Of a stretch of 64,000 nt of DNA, positions 1-12,400 are shown piece by piece. Source of the DNA: Tubulanus polymorphus (lineage: Eukaryota > Nemertea > Palaeonemertea > Tubulaniformes > Tubulanidae); the NCBI RefSeq assembly GCF_964204645.1, contig NC_134025.1:11721001-11785000 (forward strand), read 5' to 3'. The notes below the pieces were generated by a model, which saw nothing but the letters and a program-made list of their open reading frames with translations, had not been told where the DNA came from and did not search any database. The stretch's first letter is position 1. The number at the start of each line of letters is the position of its first letter. The translations under genes were made by a program, and so were the position numbers.

Positions 1-1559
1 CTTTCATTTCCGCATTGACTACATGCAGTTAGGAGGTCTTGCAGCCATGCAGGCCTACTTTCTTTCTATGTGACTACACCATATTGGTTGGCAGACACAA
101 TAAGTAATTTACATGACACACCCTCAAAGTTACCTATGGCAAGTCTCCAGCACTGGTTGGCACATACATGTCACATGCAAGACCTCTATCCTGGGTGTTT
201 TAGGTGTCCGGACCCCTGCCTTCCAGTTATGGTTACCCCTTTCATCAAAACAGAGATCATTAAAACCTGCAAAATTGATTTCTTGGAAATTGCATCTTCT
301 CGGAAGTATTTCTTCAAAAATATCGAAGACCGTGGGTTGCCGCTTGTGGCCTTTGGTGTGGCTACTCTGGACCTTGCCTTCCAATTTTTGTTAGAATCGC
401 CTCTCTATTCATGAAGTAGATGTTACCTGACAGCTCCACTTGCTTCGATCTTTTTAAGGAATCTCTAGTCCTCTAAAATTTTACAAATGCAGCTATTCGA
501 AAAAGAGTTGAAGTTCTGGTCATTTGCAAAGAATTACGATTATTATGAAATTGATTAATTCAGTATTTAATCTTGTCATACAGTATTCTCTAATGGACAT
601 GCAATACTGATTAATGTGGTATAGTTTTCCAGTGCAAATGTTGACTCTAATATCATTATATTAACTTCTACTGGTACTATTATGATTGCATTTGGCATAG
701 TTAATGTCTCCATTTAATGTCAATGGTAATTCAAATATCAGAGTATGTATAGCTCATTTAGCCAATTCGAATGAAGAATATTGATTCAAATGTTATTACT
801 GTATGTGAAATCTTTAAGGTACCGGTAATAGAATTAATGAAAGTGAAACTTTTCACTTAAAATTCTTGGTTCACTAAGTCTAAACAGCAGCTTGTAAATT
901 TACCAGGTATGCCCATGTTATCTTTGGGTCTGGCATCCCATTACTAGTAGGTGGTTTTGTGGGTATCACAAGTTGCTGCCGAATCTCACAATTTGACATT
1001 TGACTGTTACGTTAGGTATACCTATGTTACACATAACTTCAATGTTGTTGTGACATTTGAGCTGACAAAGGATATTTGACTATGTGGTAATTTGGGAAGT
1101 CTGTCTACTTTCGTTCTATAATTTAATATACCGGCATATAGAAATTAGAGGGTTGATAATGAGCATTCCTTGTGTTTAGTGTATCAATGCCGTGTTGTTC
1201 ATACCTATATGTACTATATCTATATATTTATACAGTTTTACCGAAAAGTCTTTAAAAATTATACTGTAAATAAGGAAATGAATAAAGTCATTAAATGGTT
1301 ATTCATTTATATTTGTTGGTTATAACATTCATTATTCTTTTCATTGTGGCTTTTCATTCTATCATCATGCAATGATGTTTAGGTGAGGTGACACCACGAA
1401 ACAAAGGCCCCAAACATGTTTGAAGTAATGATGTTTTACTGGAAATGTAAGTCTCTACTTACCAAGTGGCATAAAACCGTAGTCAATCAAATTTCTATGA
1501 TAACGATTTCTATTTCTGCGGCGTTTTGATAAGTGGCTCTCATGTAAGGTAATTGTGGA
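1..1559. other. No recognised gene
   Basis: AT-rich sequence with short open frames only and no family I can name. A stretch near 310-350 encodes the minus-strand residues DIFEEI, and the same residues occur beside the GAC repeat near 35,570, so this is probably an old dispersed repeat rather than a gene. Confidence 0.4.
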
Positions 1560-1852
1560 ATGAACCAATCTATTAGATTGATTAGATTAGACTAACCAAC
1601 AACTGTAGAACTGGCCACATATATAAGGATTTAAAGCCTTGCACACGATTTAATTCTATATCCACTTTTTCCATACATGTAAATATTTTGAGATTTGGTA
1701 ACTTGCATCAGTGTTAATTTTTTTCTACTTCATTGTTATCCTATGTACAAAAATATTTCCTGTACACTATTCTTTCTTTTGTAAATTTTATTCTGTTTAT
1801 CAACAATCGTGCAAGATTTCATGATAAATAAATATTGAATTGAATTGAATAT
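1560..1852 (+). mobile_element. 3' end of a truncated non-LTR retrotransposon
   Basis: A non-coding 3'-UTR-like stretch runs into AATAAATATTGAATTGAATT, the repeated A-TTGA tail typical of CR1/L2-type non-LTR elements. No coding sequence remains upstream, so this would be a 5'-truncated copy. The 5' limit is a guess. A related TTGAAAT tail ends the minus-strand non-LTR element at 17.66 kb. Confidence 0.5.
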
Positions 1853-2446
1853 ATCACTCGCCTGATATTCCACAGGAGACGGACAAGAATCAGAGAATAA
1901 GGACAGATCCCAGTATCATCTGTAGCCTGGAACTAATCCTCTTCTGAAATCTAGATGGTTGTGGCACCATGAGGTCAGTTTCAATAAGAAACGTGTAAGG
2001 TGAGGTCTGAAGAAAAACTGGAACGGTATTTCTGTGTCTAATAGGGGATTTGGTACAGACCATAGAACACCTGAAAAACTATAGCGAATATATTTGCCAC
2101 ACAGCTTTAATATATCCACAGCTTTAGTTCAACTCTTACACAACCAGATGACACACGGATTGAAGAGTGACGAGATATATTTCACAGTACATGTTTACAC
2201 ATTTATTACTTTACAGTAGCATTTACAAGTATATACATAATATATCTGAACAATATATTATCAATAACCTCGACTAGTAATATGTATATAATAATACATG
2301 TACAGTTATATATTTACAGTCACTTTTTATCCCATATAAAGCCTCATCTTAACAATTCCAAATAAATCAAATATCGTCATCGTCGGTTCATATACCGGGT
2401 ATATCTCATCACATAACCATTTATATACATCTTTGGAATGTTTATA

Positions 2447-2448
<2 letters not shown>
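1853..2448. other. Intergenic, nothing recognised
   Basis: AT-rich sequence with no coding signal and no repeat that I can assign. Confidence 0.4.

Positions 2449-2535
<87 letters not shown>
2449..2535. repeat. (TA)n microsatellite
   Basis: Uninterrupted TA dinucleotides for about 87 bp, followed shortly by about five AATA units. The minus-strand Ile/Tyr-repeat open frame across it is an artefact of the repeat. Confidence 0.97.
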
Positions 2536-2537
<2 letters not shown>

Positions 2538-2565
2538 CGCTTCCATAAATAAATAAATAAATAAA

Positions 2566-4090
2566 TCTATTCACCTATAATTTAGAATTTTGCAGTCGCA
2601 GTGGATTTTACCGGTTAATAGACTATCATCATATTGCAAAACCCGGTATAAGGTTCTATTTTGATACCCCTAACTTTTTTTAATCTTTGCAAAATTCACT
2701 AATTTCGAAGTTGACCGACGATGCATAAAGTTGATAAGTTCTATCCATGAGAAAATACAGAGATTTATGAGACTGAACTATTGTATTCCGATGTTGTTTG
2801 AAAAGGAAATGTGTGGGGCAAAAAAGGTCAACAAAAGGTCCAAGGCGATCAATATGACACGTGTGAAGAACTTAACCTGCCTCTTCGACAACAGATGGGA
2901 TTTTCTTAAGGTACTTAATGTGTACTGTTGGTGTGTGGAACTGGATCCAGTGTCAAATAAAACTCACACACCACTGTGGTCCTGGATCCAGAGTCAAATT
3001 CATCGTTCAATAATCTACGAAAACGATTCCCTGATGCCAGATCTCATTCCTCATTAAGCAACCTGTTTCACATAAAATTCAGCACAACTGTCACAAGACT
3101 AGAACAAAATCATAAAATTGTAGAGATTCGTATTAGAGAAATACGGTTTTTGAAAGAAACCTTCATTTCCATAGTCGGGTCTTTTGACCTAAGTGAGAAA
3201 ATTCAACTAAATATCGATGAAATGAAATATCAGTAATAAACAGATTTTCTAGTCATGTGAAATCCAATTATTTACGCGTACTCTCTTTCATGTATTATTC
3301 ATATTCCTCTGTAATTTGTACTAGAAATGTATAACCTTAGTACCACAGCTACATTAGTCCAATACAGAATGGTTTACCCTATGATTACAACTATAAACCT
3401 GGGCCGCCTTCTCATATACACATACACTATGTGAAATTAATACTCTAATAATATATCATCCCTTATCCTCTTATTATGATTGTTATAAGGGGGTAGTAGC
3501 CGTATCTATGATATGGCCTCAGGGCACCAATCTTATAGAGGTAAATCATATACAGCAAATTTTATAATTAGACCATAAAACTGGCACCTCGGTGAACATA
3601 GGTGAAATCGAACAATGTTATGGTATAAATGAATGAATACATTCCGGGTTGTCTGTGGTGAAAAATACATGAATATCTCCAGCAATTTCCAATGAAAACT
3701 GCAGCGAATGATAGCTCATAGTTCATGTAGCAAAAACACTAAACCCCATATGGGATGTAATTGTGACTCAGTGTCTCTTAACCTGCCACTAGCTACCAAT
3801 GATCTGAACGAACTGAGATAACAGGTAATTTCTACAATCAGCAGAGATATTTACCGCTTCTGGCAATTTGTATGCAACCTCTTAAGATGTTGATTCAAAA
3901 TCGAAACACAAAGTGGGCGTCACTAATCATTTCTAATGTTGCTAAATTAAGATCACATTTAGCAGTTTTAGGGCTAATACTATCTGGTCATCCCTGAATT
4001 TGAGGATTTTTAGGAGTATTCGGGGGGTAAATGTCAGCTATCAGGCAGGAATTATGAGCCTAGCTGATTATCTAGAAACAATATCATATA
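2566..4090. other. Intergenic, weak open frames only
   Basis: Two overlapping plus-strand open frames (2,731-3,057 and 2,976-3,236) have no recognisable domain, no splice context and no codon pattern that sets them apart from the surroundings. I leave them uncalled. Confidence 0.35.
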
Positions 4091-4122
4091 TGCGGTCCAA
4101 TCCAAGCACTTTTCCGATTGCC

Positions 4123-4272
4123 CGGGACAAGTATATTCTCATCAGGGCAAGTAGGTTATCATTATCATCACTTGTCCCGATACAACGGATGATAGTGCCA
4201 CCGATCGGACAGCCTGTGTAGGGCAAGTAGCTTTTGGAGGGGGCAAGCAAAATTTCAGATATGCTTGCCCCC
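4123..4272. repeat. Nested short inverted repeats
   Basis: CGGGACAAGT at 4,123-4,132 pairs with ACTTGTCCCG at 4,170-4,179. GGGGGCAAGC at 4,239-4,248 pairs with GCTTGCCCCC at 4,263-4,272. GGCAAGT-type words also recur between them. It resembles a small hairpin-forming repeat, possibly a decayed MITE. No target duplication was identified. Confidence 0.5.
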
Positions 4273-4569
4273 TGGGCAAGTGGCTTTCATTCCTTAGATC
4301 GGACCCTGATATAGTAAGTCACAAAACATTGCATCATGCGTGTGCAGAGGGGAGTTCGGAACAAACACCCTTTTCTGGAAAGTGCCCCCCACAAAACCAA
4401 CTTTATGGACTTATGACGAATGATTAAATGGCCAATGAGTAACTAAATAGAAATAGGTTTCTAGTCTTGTTCTTGGGGATTAAGATATCATTTGGATATG
4501 TAAACCTACATTTTATAGGGCGAAACAGATAACTAGGGTCCAGGAACACCATGTCCGCTTGGGGAAATG

Positions 4570-4960
4570 CATGACGATTATACAATTTCAATATTCAACA
4601 CCCCTTGGTTTACAAAAACAGTCATCATTGAGCTTTTGAAACTTTTATCACAATATGCATACGTACCAACACATATGGAAATACCGCATTTTCCGCTTTT
4701 CTACTACCCTGGACACACACCAAAACCAATGACCTTGAACCTCACCATAACCATAGAGAATGTCACACGCCGGAGTAAAAACATGCCTAAGTACAAATAT
4801 ATAGGTCTTTGGTAAAAATGGATACCATATTTGCTCGCTAATGCCCCCTGGTGAATATATACAAAAACCAATGACCTTGAAATTCAGAAAGCGCCCGCTG
4901 GTGAACAAATAACCTTGAAATTCAGGACAATTATAGAATATGTCACATTAGCTAATGTTT
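4570..4960. repeat. Dispersed repeat carrying CAATGACCTTGAA words
   Basis: Degenerate units of roughly 80-110 bp contain 'CCCC(T)GGTGAA...ACAAAAACCAATGACCTTGAA'. The same words recur near 11,550-11,640 and, in the opposite orientation, at 37,010-37,400 (ATTGTGG...TTTCAAGGTCATTGG...GATCACTAGGGGGC). This indicates an old interspersed family. The core word reads TCAAGGTCA on one strand. Confidence 0.6.
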
Positions 4961-5104
4961 CGTAAACAATTACGTACAAAATGGCATCTGAAATGTTCCC
5001 ATGTCAGTTTTTGGGCTGGGGATGTGTGTGGGGTAGATAAATGTATAAACCAAACATCAAGATAATCCATCTAAGTGTCTCAAAGCTTTCTAGAATAACA
5101 GGAT

Positions 5105-5440
5105 TCTGTCTAGGACTGACTATCCTCCCTCGGCAGGGATTCAAACCTGATGGCATTGAGATCGCCATGACACGAAACCCTGCCACACACTACATGCCCA
5201 GTTTAGATGATGTCATTATTATCCTATTTTATTTTAGCCCAGGTCTTTACCCATTTACAGTTATTCTGCGAAATTTGCCTCAGCGATTATACAACGAGCA
5301 ATCTGATTGGTGCCGCCAGTTTTTGTGTGGTAAACCTGTGCATGTACCAGCGCCGTGCGCCCGGTCTAGTGTTGCAGGGGTTCATGTCGTGGCTGAGTGT
5401 AGTGATGCCATCAGGTTTGAATCCTATCCAATAGGGGATG
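5105..5440. repeat. Foldback of tRNA-like SINE heads, copy 1
   Basis: The left end carries, on the minus strand, a tRNA-like segment ending in B-box-like GGTTTGAATCC (GGCAGGGATTCAAACCTGATGGCATT on plus). The right end carries the same segment on plus (GGCTGAGTG... GCCATCAGGTTTGAATCC). The middle (GATGTCATTATTA...TTTTATTTTAGCCCAG) matches the copy at 16,535-16,955. Two copies with the same order show that this is one repeat family, not two chance SINE insertions. Confidence 0.65.
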
Positions 5441-6210
5441 AGGACCAATGGACACAGGCGGTTGGAAGGACAAATGAAAGCAATTGTCCGCTAGGACTCA
5501 ACTCTCAATTGGCCTGAAAATAGGTAAAAAGTGTGCCCTTAGTCTATCAAGAGTGCCTTGGATTCGAACTGGCCCCATCAATGTAAACTCAGCACACCCA
5601 TGATGAATGACCTACAATGACTTAAAAAGAAAAAAAATTTCTACCAGTAGTATTTTTCCAGAATTCAAGGAAGTTTCAAGGAGTTAAAGTGCAAATTATT
5701 TTAAATTAAGAGGAGATTCGAGGTCCTTGAAAGTATTGAGGTCCTCAAAAGTACTTGTTCAAATTAGACAAGTTTTCAAGGAGAATCAAGGAATGCTAGT
5801 ACATTGTGGTATGAACACTGGGTTCCCCTGTTAGTCCATGTATGAGCTTATAACAAGACAACGTGAATCCTAAATATCTTGCTAGAGCAATAATTGACAA
5901 ATTCTACCTAACATAATAAGCCTCGCAAGGTTTTCCCGCGATAGGAATCTTAACCAATTTTTATCAGTAAACCTTACTTAATCCTGATCATTTGGGACCT
6001 ATGAAATCAATCATGTTCAGGAAAAATCTGCATAACCAGCAAACATAAAAATGCACGCATATATTTATGTATTCATTTTAAGTTGAAACATGATGGCCGG
6101 ATTATGGTAGATCAATCTGCTTAAACTGATCTGGCTAAGTGAGTTTACCGGAAATATTGATAATATCTCTTCGAAAAAAAGGTTGGTACTTGTGCTATAC
6201 AAGCTGCCTT
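5441..6210. other. Downstream flank / possible 3' UTR of aftiphilin
   Basis: No gene seen. On the minus strand this follows the aftiphilin stop codon, so part of it is probably 3' UTR. I could not pick a poly(A) signal with confidence. Confidence 0.35.
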
Positions 6211-6485
6211 TCAATCAGACAATCTAGCTGCCTCTTGTGAAGGTGAAGTATCAGTTGTTGTCGGACTCGTCAGCGGAAACATCAGTACGCCGGCCTGCAT
6301 GAATGAGAGATTCTGCAATGTCGCCAAAATGCTTGTTGCTTCAGCGGTCAAATTCTCGTCATTTTTATCACAAACTTTCATCGTTGGTTTCATGGACGCC
6401 AGGATGCTCTCAAGTGCATTGATAGGTTTGGTTTCTGTTTGCTCTTTCGGTGGTTCAATAGACGATAAGAACTCACTTTCGAGGG
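6211..6485 (-). CDS. AFTPH: Aftiphilin coding exon 7 and stop
   Basis: Acceptor TTATCAATAG, then ALESEFLSSIEPPKE...INALESILAS, and the conserved terminal LTAEATSILATLQNLSFMQAGVLMFP before a short tail and the stop at 6,211. The vertebrate protein ends with L..E....I..LP.L.FM.AKVLMFP, so this is the true C-terminus. Confidence 0.92.
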
Positions 6486-9400
6486 CTATTGATAAAAAGA
6501 TGGAAAAAGATTTATTATATTACTCTCCTTCAAAAATTGTAAATGGGTTCATCTAACTTTCCACTGCTATTTATCATTTTTTGGTAATTATCATAAACAC
6601 TAGCAACCAAATGTCTTGTAAACAAAAAGTGCAAGTCTACAAATTACTCAACTGGGCACCCATAATTCGAAGCAACATTGGGGCCAAGTGAACTGAGTTG
6701 AAACTGTTCAACCACTACTGATTTCCTTTTGATCCAGTTGTAGGACACTAAAGTCACATTCCGTCTTAAGCCCAGAGTTATGATAAATACCAGTCATATG
6801 TGATGAGACATCTCCTGGGGTTTTAATGTGGACCTTTAACCCGGGGGGGAGGGGGATTGTTCAATTCATTGTCCCAGTTTAAAGTTAAAACTTGTCTACA
6901 AAACGAGTACCCAGATATTAACCCTGCTGTCACACCCTCCATCTCTCTGCACCTGTCTCAAATAATGACTAGAATGTCTGACCCACAATGCTTTGACCAC
7001 TCATGTTTAAGAAACTAATGGTCACAGGTTTGACATTAAAATTTCTAAAATAGTTTTCCATTCCAACTGTGTAACTCGGTCACATCGTTGGTCTCATTTC
7101 AGTTCATGTGTAAACAAAAATTTAGGTTTCTCACCTAATGATAAATGTTTATCATTTTATTTACTCGCCAGTCAAAATAACATAGTTCATTATGCTTGAA
7201 CTGTTCTGTATTCTAACATAAATCTGGCATACCCTCATATAATACTGGTAGTCATTCTATGATATGATTTTAGAAGACTGAAATTGAGAGATTTTAGATG
7301 AATTTTCACCAGGCATGAATTTTTATTTTCCATTGTGGATCAAACATTCTAAATATCCGAAACCTTCCACAACCATTCTACATTTTGTATTATTCTTTCT
7401 AGAGACAAATCAGTTATTACACAGTGTTTTACTAGGTTGCATCAGTGGCATTACATATAACAGACTTTGTATCTTGTAGTTTTTGATATAACATACTTCA
7501 AACAATGAAAAACATATGAAAAAACTCATAACAAATCAAATCCACTTCATGAACATCAAATGATGATTGAATCATGAGTAAAGTGGATCTCATGGGAGCC
7601 ATTACATTTTCAACTGAAATATTTGAGTATCATATGCACAACAGGAAAATAAGTCAGAGACTACAAATAGATATATAATCCTGCATACATATATAATACT
7701 GCATTTAACTGTAATGTTAAAAGCTCATATCCTTTAACGGATAAGTATGATTACTAATGTCTAATACCGCATGAAGACTGTAAACTGAAAAGGTCTGCTG
7801 AAACGGCATTCTAAAAAAAGATGTTTACAATTTCGAATGAAATGTATTGAATCGATTTAAGTGCAAAGAGTTGCTGAATTTACTGGAGGAGCAACATAGT
7901 TCTTTGAAGTTGTAAGATTGAAATTTTGGTCCAACTACATGCACAGGTATACAGATGATTGAACTAAATTCATCTGATGAACTCCTATGACTATCCAGCT
8001 CATATTGTTTGGTCAGCATTGACCTATTAACCTAACTCAATGTCCGGCCAGTCCTATTAAATCGAATAATCACTTGCACAATCCTAGGACCATTGCTTGG
8101 TACGTATCATATCATAATTTGTCTAACTCCTATATCATGATCAATAAAGTTGAAAAAAATCACTGGTCTCAAATCAACTCAAATTAGGAGAAGTCTACCG
8201 TACATATCACCCAAGCCAGACATATTCTCAGTCTAGAAAGATCCGACTTGAGCAGAGTCTACGGTAAGGCTGGTTAAAACCAATTTACAAAGCTTACAAA
8301 AACTGATACACCCCCAGCTTACAAACACTGATTACATGAACAGAAATCATCGACAACAAACTACATGTAGTTTTCACTGAATACACATATATCAAAAGAA
8401 AAATTGTGACTCGATGGTGCATAAAATAAAAGACAAAAATGGATTTAAGTACATAATAGCAAACGAATAGTTACACAGTAAATCAAAACGGCATGCACAT
8501 GCTCCTTCTAACCCCAAGCTACCATAAGAAAAATAACCTCATCAGTGGGAAAATAGAAACAGGCAAATTGCAGGTATCTAAGATAAAGAGTCGACAACCA
8601 TAAGTGATAGATATGAGATGTGCAAAGTTGTCAAAAATTGTAATTTTCTTTTGTACAACATTTAAAAAATTAAAAGAAAAAACAAAAAACCAACATGGCC
8701 GCGTCCTAACACCGAATAAGATTTCAACTGGATCACCATATTAGAAGCTACTGACATACCTGACGGCTTTGATTTGACTTCGGCATCCATAGAGGAATTT
8801 TTGGTAAAGAAGTCCAGGTCCAGTAAACAGGAACTGTTTGTCGCTAGAAATTAATGATTCAGTACGATTTTCGTTTTAGGAAATGGAACCCAATTCAACT
8901 ACAAGCTTGAAAACTCTACAGTTGACTGTGGCAAACGAGAATCCACCAGGTGACCACAATGAGCATTTTTTAGGACGATGAAGCCGGATTTCTTCTCAGT
9001 TTCAATTAAATCATAATTATCCATACATCTCAAATTCTAAGAATGGGGAATAGCACTATCAATGAACCCTAAAACACAATCTGAATTCATCAATTATTGC
9101 CTGATTTTTTTATGTGGGAGGCTAAAAATCTATATTTAAGTTAATTAATAATGAACTAAATTTTGACTAAGATGTTCCAATCTTACGCACGCCATCTGGT
9201 GGGATAGCTGGTGACACAAGGTCCTCATTAAGTTTTATTCAATTGCAAGGCCTATCTAACTAAGCACCTCTTCGTGAATTCAAGAAGTAACATGATATAT
9301 CCTGTTTTATGAAATAATGTGATGGCTCATGAAACTCCCCAAGATGTAAATGGACTTTTAAATACCTAAATCCAAGTTACCCATTCTTAAATGTATCATT

Positions 9401-12400
9401 TGTAATTATTTTTCAATTTTAAAAGCACTGGGTTATATAGCAATTTCGAAACATTGTAAGAGATTTAGCAACAGGGACATCAATTCAGTTCAAGTACAGT
9501 AGAACAGAATTACTGCCTATCATGAAAAACAAAGTGTATCCCTACAAAATCTTCCTAATCGAAATTTTCATATCTCAATTTATAGAACTTTTGTACTGCT
9601 TTTATATCAAACAGATTCAAATTAACTCAGTACAATATCCTACTAAAACAGATTTGTCAAAACCTTTTTAAAAGCGGTCACATTCCAATTCTTTCAACAC
9701 CCACATGGGAACAACGATGATATCGTATCAATACTGAATTGTGTGAGATAATTAACAAACAATATTATAATAAATGATGCTTACTATCCAAAGGGTTCGT
9801 GAGTCCGCTACTGCCCCAGTCAAACTCCACAGGTGGAATCGACTCCAGTGGCTGAAACAGATAGCAGTACAGTTTGTTTCAACAAAAATCAATTACGTCA
9901 GACGAAATTGATGTTAAATGTACCTATTTGAGCATGGCATGGAATGGTGATGAAAAACATATATAAAGCACACATACAAAAAACAAGGGTAGGAAAAAGC
10001 CCAAAAGAGAATTCATTAGAACAAGTGGTTCACACCAATCAATACGCATGGCACCTTTATTTCATACAAAAAAAAAGTTTCACCTCGGATATACCATAAC
10101 CTTAGATATCTACATTCTATAGAGGTCTTGCATGTCACGTCACAGTTAATTTGCCAATGAATGCCGAGGCTTGCCATAAATAACAACAAAAAACAATCAG
10201 GGGATGTACAAACTTTGTGGGTCTGTCATGTTGATCACATTGTGATTGCCAACGAAGATGGCAAAGCACATGGCTGCAAAACGTCTATATGAAGTATCTA
10301 TGTCAACATTTTTTCTAAGAGTGTGTATTTCTCATAGATAACAAACGTCCGAAATTCGACGACCACCGGTGTACTAAACTGATATGATGTCGAGTACCGG
10401 TATGTATCAAAGTAGAAGACTGAATTGAATTTTGATCCCCAAACCGCATCGAAGGCCAATATAATAACGCCAATACATGCTGTAGAATTCTTTCAGTTTA
10501 ACAGTTTATAGTAAATAAATGTATGGTGCTATGACATTATTTCGAAGGTGCGTGCGTTAGTGGTTACATTTAATACCGGACAGTGGATGACAAGCAAAAA
10601 GATGAAAAATGAGCTCGAGAACCTTCATGCTACGACAGTTGGCTCTTCACTTGTTAGTAAATGAAACCATCTTCAGTATATCTATGGTATACCGGTATAT
10701 GAATAAATTGCAAGCTGTTATGTTTAGAGTAGGGTAGATAAGACAGGCAATGAGTGAAACCCAAGTGTTTGTTTACCCCAGTACGTTCCTGGGTACCGGT
10801 ACTCAGATACATTTGCATACATAACAGAAGCGGGAAATCATCCAAATAGTAAGTTCAAGGTAGGACCACAATCTAAATCGGCAAACGTGCCTGATGAATG
10901 ATCTCTACTACCGGGTAGCAGCAAAATAACTACTTAACTAAAATTTCAAGCATGTTACCCAGGTATAATAGACATGAGAAAGCATTAACTTGTGCTAGAC
11001 AATGAAGGTTGCTAATCTTACGGTAACCTATTACAGTATGAGTAACACTAAAACACTCACTACATGCTGTTGTGTAGGAGATTCCTTCGATGTGTCAACT
11101 AATGTGGCGTCGGATTGCGGCTCGATCTTCTGTACTGGCTCGCGACTGGGTTCTAACAATCCGAGATTTGCTGCAAAGATCGGTATGGCCGGTTTCTTGT
11201 GGCCATGCAGCTGAAAAATTCATGGAAAAAAATACATTTGTCGAAATATGAAGTTGTACACCTATTTAAATACACTACAAGATGGATTTGTGTCAAAAAC
11301 AGTCTCAACACATACGATATTTCGCGGATCAATATGCAAAGCGGTTAGAAGTTTTCCGTAACTTTTAGAATCCGCCCATTGATGTGTCAACGCGTTCGTA
11401 TTTTCGGAATCATACAAGTTCTTCCACACGTTCAACTCTAACATCTGTATTTGACTGAAAATAGAATATTCAACATTTCATTCAGAAGAATGATTCTCGA
11501 ACTATGGAACCGGGGATACCATTACAACTTGGTGAAATGCCTGTCAATCCGACAATTTCAATATTGAATGCGCCCTGGGGAACAAATACTGTTAATAAAT
11601 TGGCTCACCATAGTCATAGAACTTGTCATCAGCTAGAATTTTGCAATTATTGATTAATAGGGCCTATATAACATATAGCCCCCATAACTGTATTTCGTCT
11701 AAGAACGGATGGATGATGGACGAAAAGTGAATGCAATAGCCCGATGGGACATAAGCCCCGAGTGGGCTAAAAGATTAGCCCATAAGTATTGATGTTACAC
11801 GATATTTCAATTTTTAATTTTGAACTATATCTAACGCAGTACATGACATATTACCTCGATTTATTCTTATGTTTCCCTTCGGTCTTTTTCTCATCCTTAT
11901 TGACAATCACTTTTCGATCCTTAATGATCACTTCGGCGAGTTTGTAAATTGTGGCTCCAATGGAATCTTCATCATCATCATTAGTGAAGCATTTACTGAT
12001 GACAATGCTGATTTTGGACTGGACAGTAACCTGACAACAGGGTAGGAAATCACTTCATTACAAACGGATAAAGATGTCTCTCAAATAGGCTTATTACTGT
12101 CAACCATAAGCCTCAATTTTTAATAATCACTCAATCCATTTGCCACACATTATTTCAGTCAACTCCAGCTTACATTTCTTACTACCATCTGATTTTGTCT
12201 GAGGTAGCCTTTGCACAATTAGCAAATTTTGAATCTTAAATTTTTTCATTCAAGGCAATTTTGTGAGGTAAGGCCTCGCCACGAAGTTCAAGGTATCTCA
12301 TTTTATTTCATTCCTCATTATAGACAAAGAAACTCTGGTGCCACCAGAACTATGAGCACTTAAAGGGGTGATGAAGAGGTTTTAAAAAAACTTCTCAATC

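Noticed and set aside
2377-2574. Ile/Tyr-repeat ORF
   Set aside because: Translation of the TA microsatellite.
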